Shown here: piece after piece, positions 63,215-64,000 of the stretch
Layout of the letters: every line of letters begins with the position of its first letter
Numbering within the stretch: position 1 is the first letter of the stretch
From: Physcia stellaris
Lineage: Eukaryota; Ascomycota; Lecanoromycetes; Caliciales; Physciaceae
Length of the DNA: 64,000 nucleotides
Direction of reading: 5' to 3'
NCBI GenBank assembly: GCA_018902385.1
Contig: JABSSW010000051.1
Coordinates: forward strand, 248,001-312,000
Notes under the pieces: generated by a model
Told to the model about the DNA's origin: nothing
The model's input: the letters and a program-made list of their open reading frames with translations, nothing else
Database searches by the model: none
Position numbers and translations under genes: made by a program

Positions 63215-63872
63215 GTGAAACGATGTATCAGCCTGTGCCCTTGAGGATAGTCCGGGACAGGCAAGGCTTGAGATGGAAGCCTTCTTCATCTTCTTCGCAC
63301 GCCGTCCAAACCATGCTACTGTTGTGAGTGATGGACCATCAAATCTTCACTGCCTTTGAAAACAAGTGTGGCAGCAGCAATGTTGAATCACAAGCGGGCA
63401 TTAGGACATAGATCACGCTCCTTCAGCGGCGTTCTGAGCGGCCTCACGTGGAGAGCAGTTGCGATTCCAACTATAACGAAAGCCAACCCGTAAATTTATC
63501 CCTGTCGCCTGTTGATGGGAACATGTCCACGTTCATTGTGCACAGGAGCTGTGCTCTCACAAGCTGTGGACATGTTAATACAGGTCTGGCCCTTCTTCAT
63601 TTCATTGCAAACATCTGCTGCAACCCCTACTATGGGTATCCCTGATGGCAGGTGCAACCTCCACAGCTGGCCACCTCGACTTTCACGGCGCCAACGAGCA
63701 CTTTCCTGCCCAAGCCTGTCTGCTCTTGTTCCATCTTCTTTTGTCCTAAGTTCTCACTTTCATCGCGTTTTATGTGTGCTACCTCAAGCATTACTTCCAA
63801 CGTTTGCAGCATCGTTACCCCAGCTCGTGCAGAGTTGTCCGTCAAGGCCGCTGTTGTACTCTCCATTTCCAG
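63215..63872. other. Intergenic and leader region at the right end
   Basis: 658 bp downstream of the Uds1 gene. The right half (63650-63870) is CT-rich and probably the leader of the gene starting at 63873. Confidence 0.4.
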
Positions 63873-64000
63873 ATGTCCACGCCATCCAGAGCATCCTCAG
63901 AGCGACTGCCTCTGACCCCTAACACTAACGAGGCTTGCCTTGAACCTCAGACGCCGTTCGCTACCGCGAAAACGTCACAATCAAAGATCATCCTTGGCCA
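63873..64000 (+). CDS. Start of an unidentified gene, cut by the window edge
   Basis: An ATG at 63873 (context CCAGATGTCC) opens a frame to the end of the window: MSTPSRASSERLPLTPNTNE and a further 22 residues rich in Ser, Thr and Pro. The preceding sequence is pyrimidine-rich, as before other starts here. Too short to identify. Confidence 0.45.
   Translation, partial: MSTPSRASSERLPLTPNTNEACLEPQTPFATAKTSQSKIILG

Overview
The window is genomic DNA from a filamentous ascomycete (Pezizomycotina). The evidence is short GT-AG introns of about 45-60 nt with CTAAC/CTGAC-like branch points, an intron-rich homocitrate synthase of the fungal alpha-aminoadipate lysine pathway, a septation-type Uds1 coiled-coil protein, a SAT4-type rhodopsin-like membrane protein, and transposons mutated by a RIP-like process. 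The class or genus cannot be fixed from sequence alone. All coordinates below are exon models built by eye from reading frame, splice signals and family resemblance. Most were checked by exon lengths summing to a multiple of three.

Layout. 1-6.5 kb: no convincing gene, then the leader of a four-finger C2H2 regulator (6.56-8.03 kb, +). 8.8-12.3 kb: peroxisomal 3-ketoacyl-CoA thiolase with a PTS2 signal and a 515-aa unknown protein, both on the minus strand. 13.4-14.2 kb: a 778-bp MITE-like element with 35-bp inverted ends. 14.6-16.7 kb: homocitrate synthase (10 exons). 18.2 kb: a 100-residue single-pass membrane protein. 20.1-44.2 kb: a dense housekeeping block. In order it holds epsin (ENT1), a 540-aa unknown with mirrored repeats, sphingosine-1-phosphate lyase (DPL1), mitoribosomal uL30m (MRPL33), exocyst SEC6, RRP12, a small KGG-repeat stress protein, a TMEM115/DUF1751 rhomboid-like membrane protein, a SIF2/TBL1 LisH-WD40 co-repressor subunit, a 181-aa unknown and a mitochondrial pyruvate-dehydrogenase-type kinase.

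44.6-53.4 kb is an AT-rich island. It is a piggyBac-type DNA transposon with conserved inverted ends, split by a Ty3/gypsy LTR retrotransposon (LTRs 45291-45610 and 51592-51909, target duplication AAAAT). Both are riddled with stops. Comparing the two LTRs shows about 30 substitutions, all C-to-T type and all in CpT or CpC context. CpA, the classical RIP target, and CpG are spared. This is the most unusual signal in the window.

53.4-64 kb holds a type II membrane SGNH/PC-esterase-like protein, a partly resolved putative gene with Gly-Trp-Tyr modules, a seven-helix rhodopsin-like protein (11 exons, one GC-AG intron), the Uds1 coiled-coil protein with a 26-nt anomaly near its 5' end, and the first codons of a further gene running off the right edge.

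Most genes are unrelated housekeeping functions: peroxisomal and sphingolipid metabolism, lysine synthesis, endocytosis and exocytosis, ribosome assembly, chromatin repression and septation. They do not form a pathway cluster. I see no CRISPR array and no tRNA or rRNA gene that I could support.
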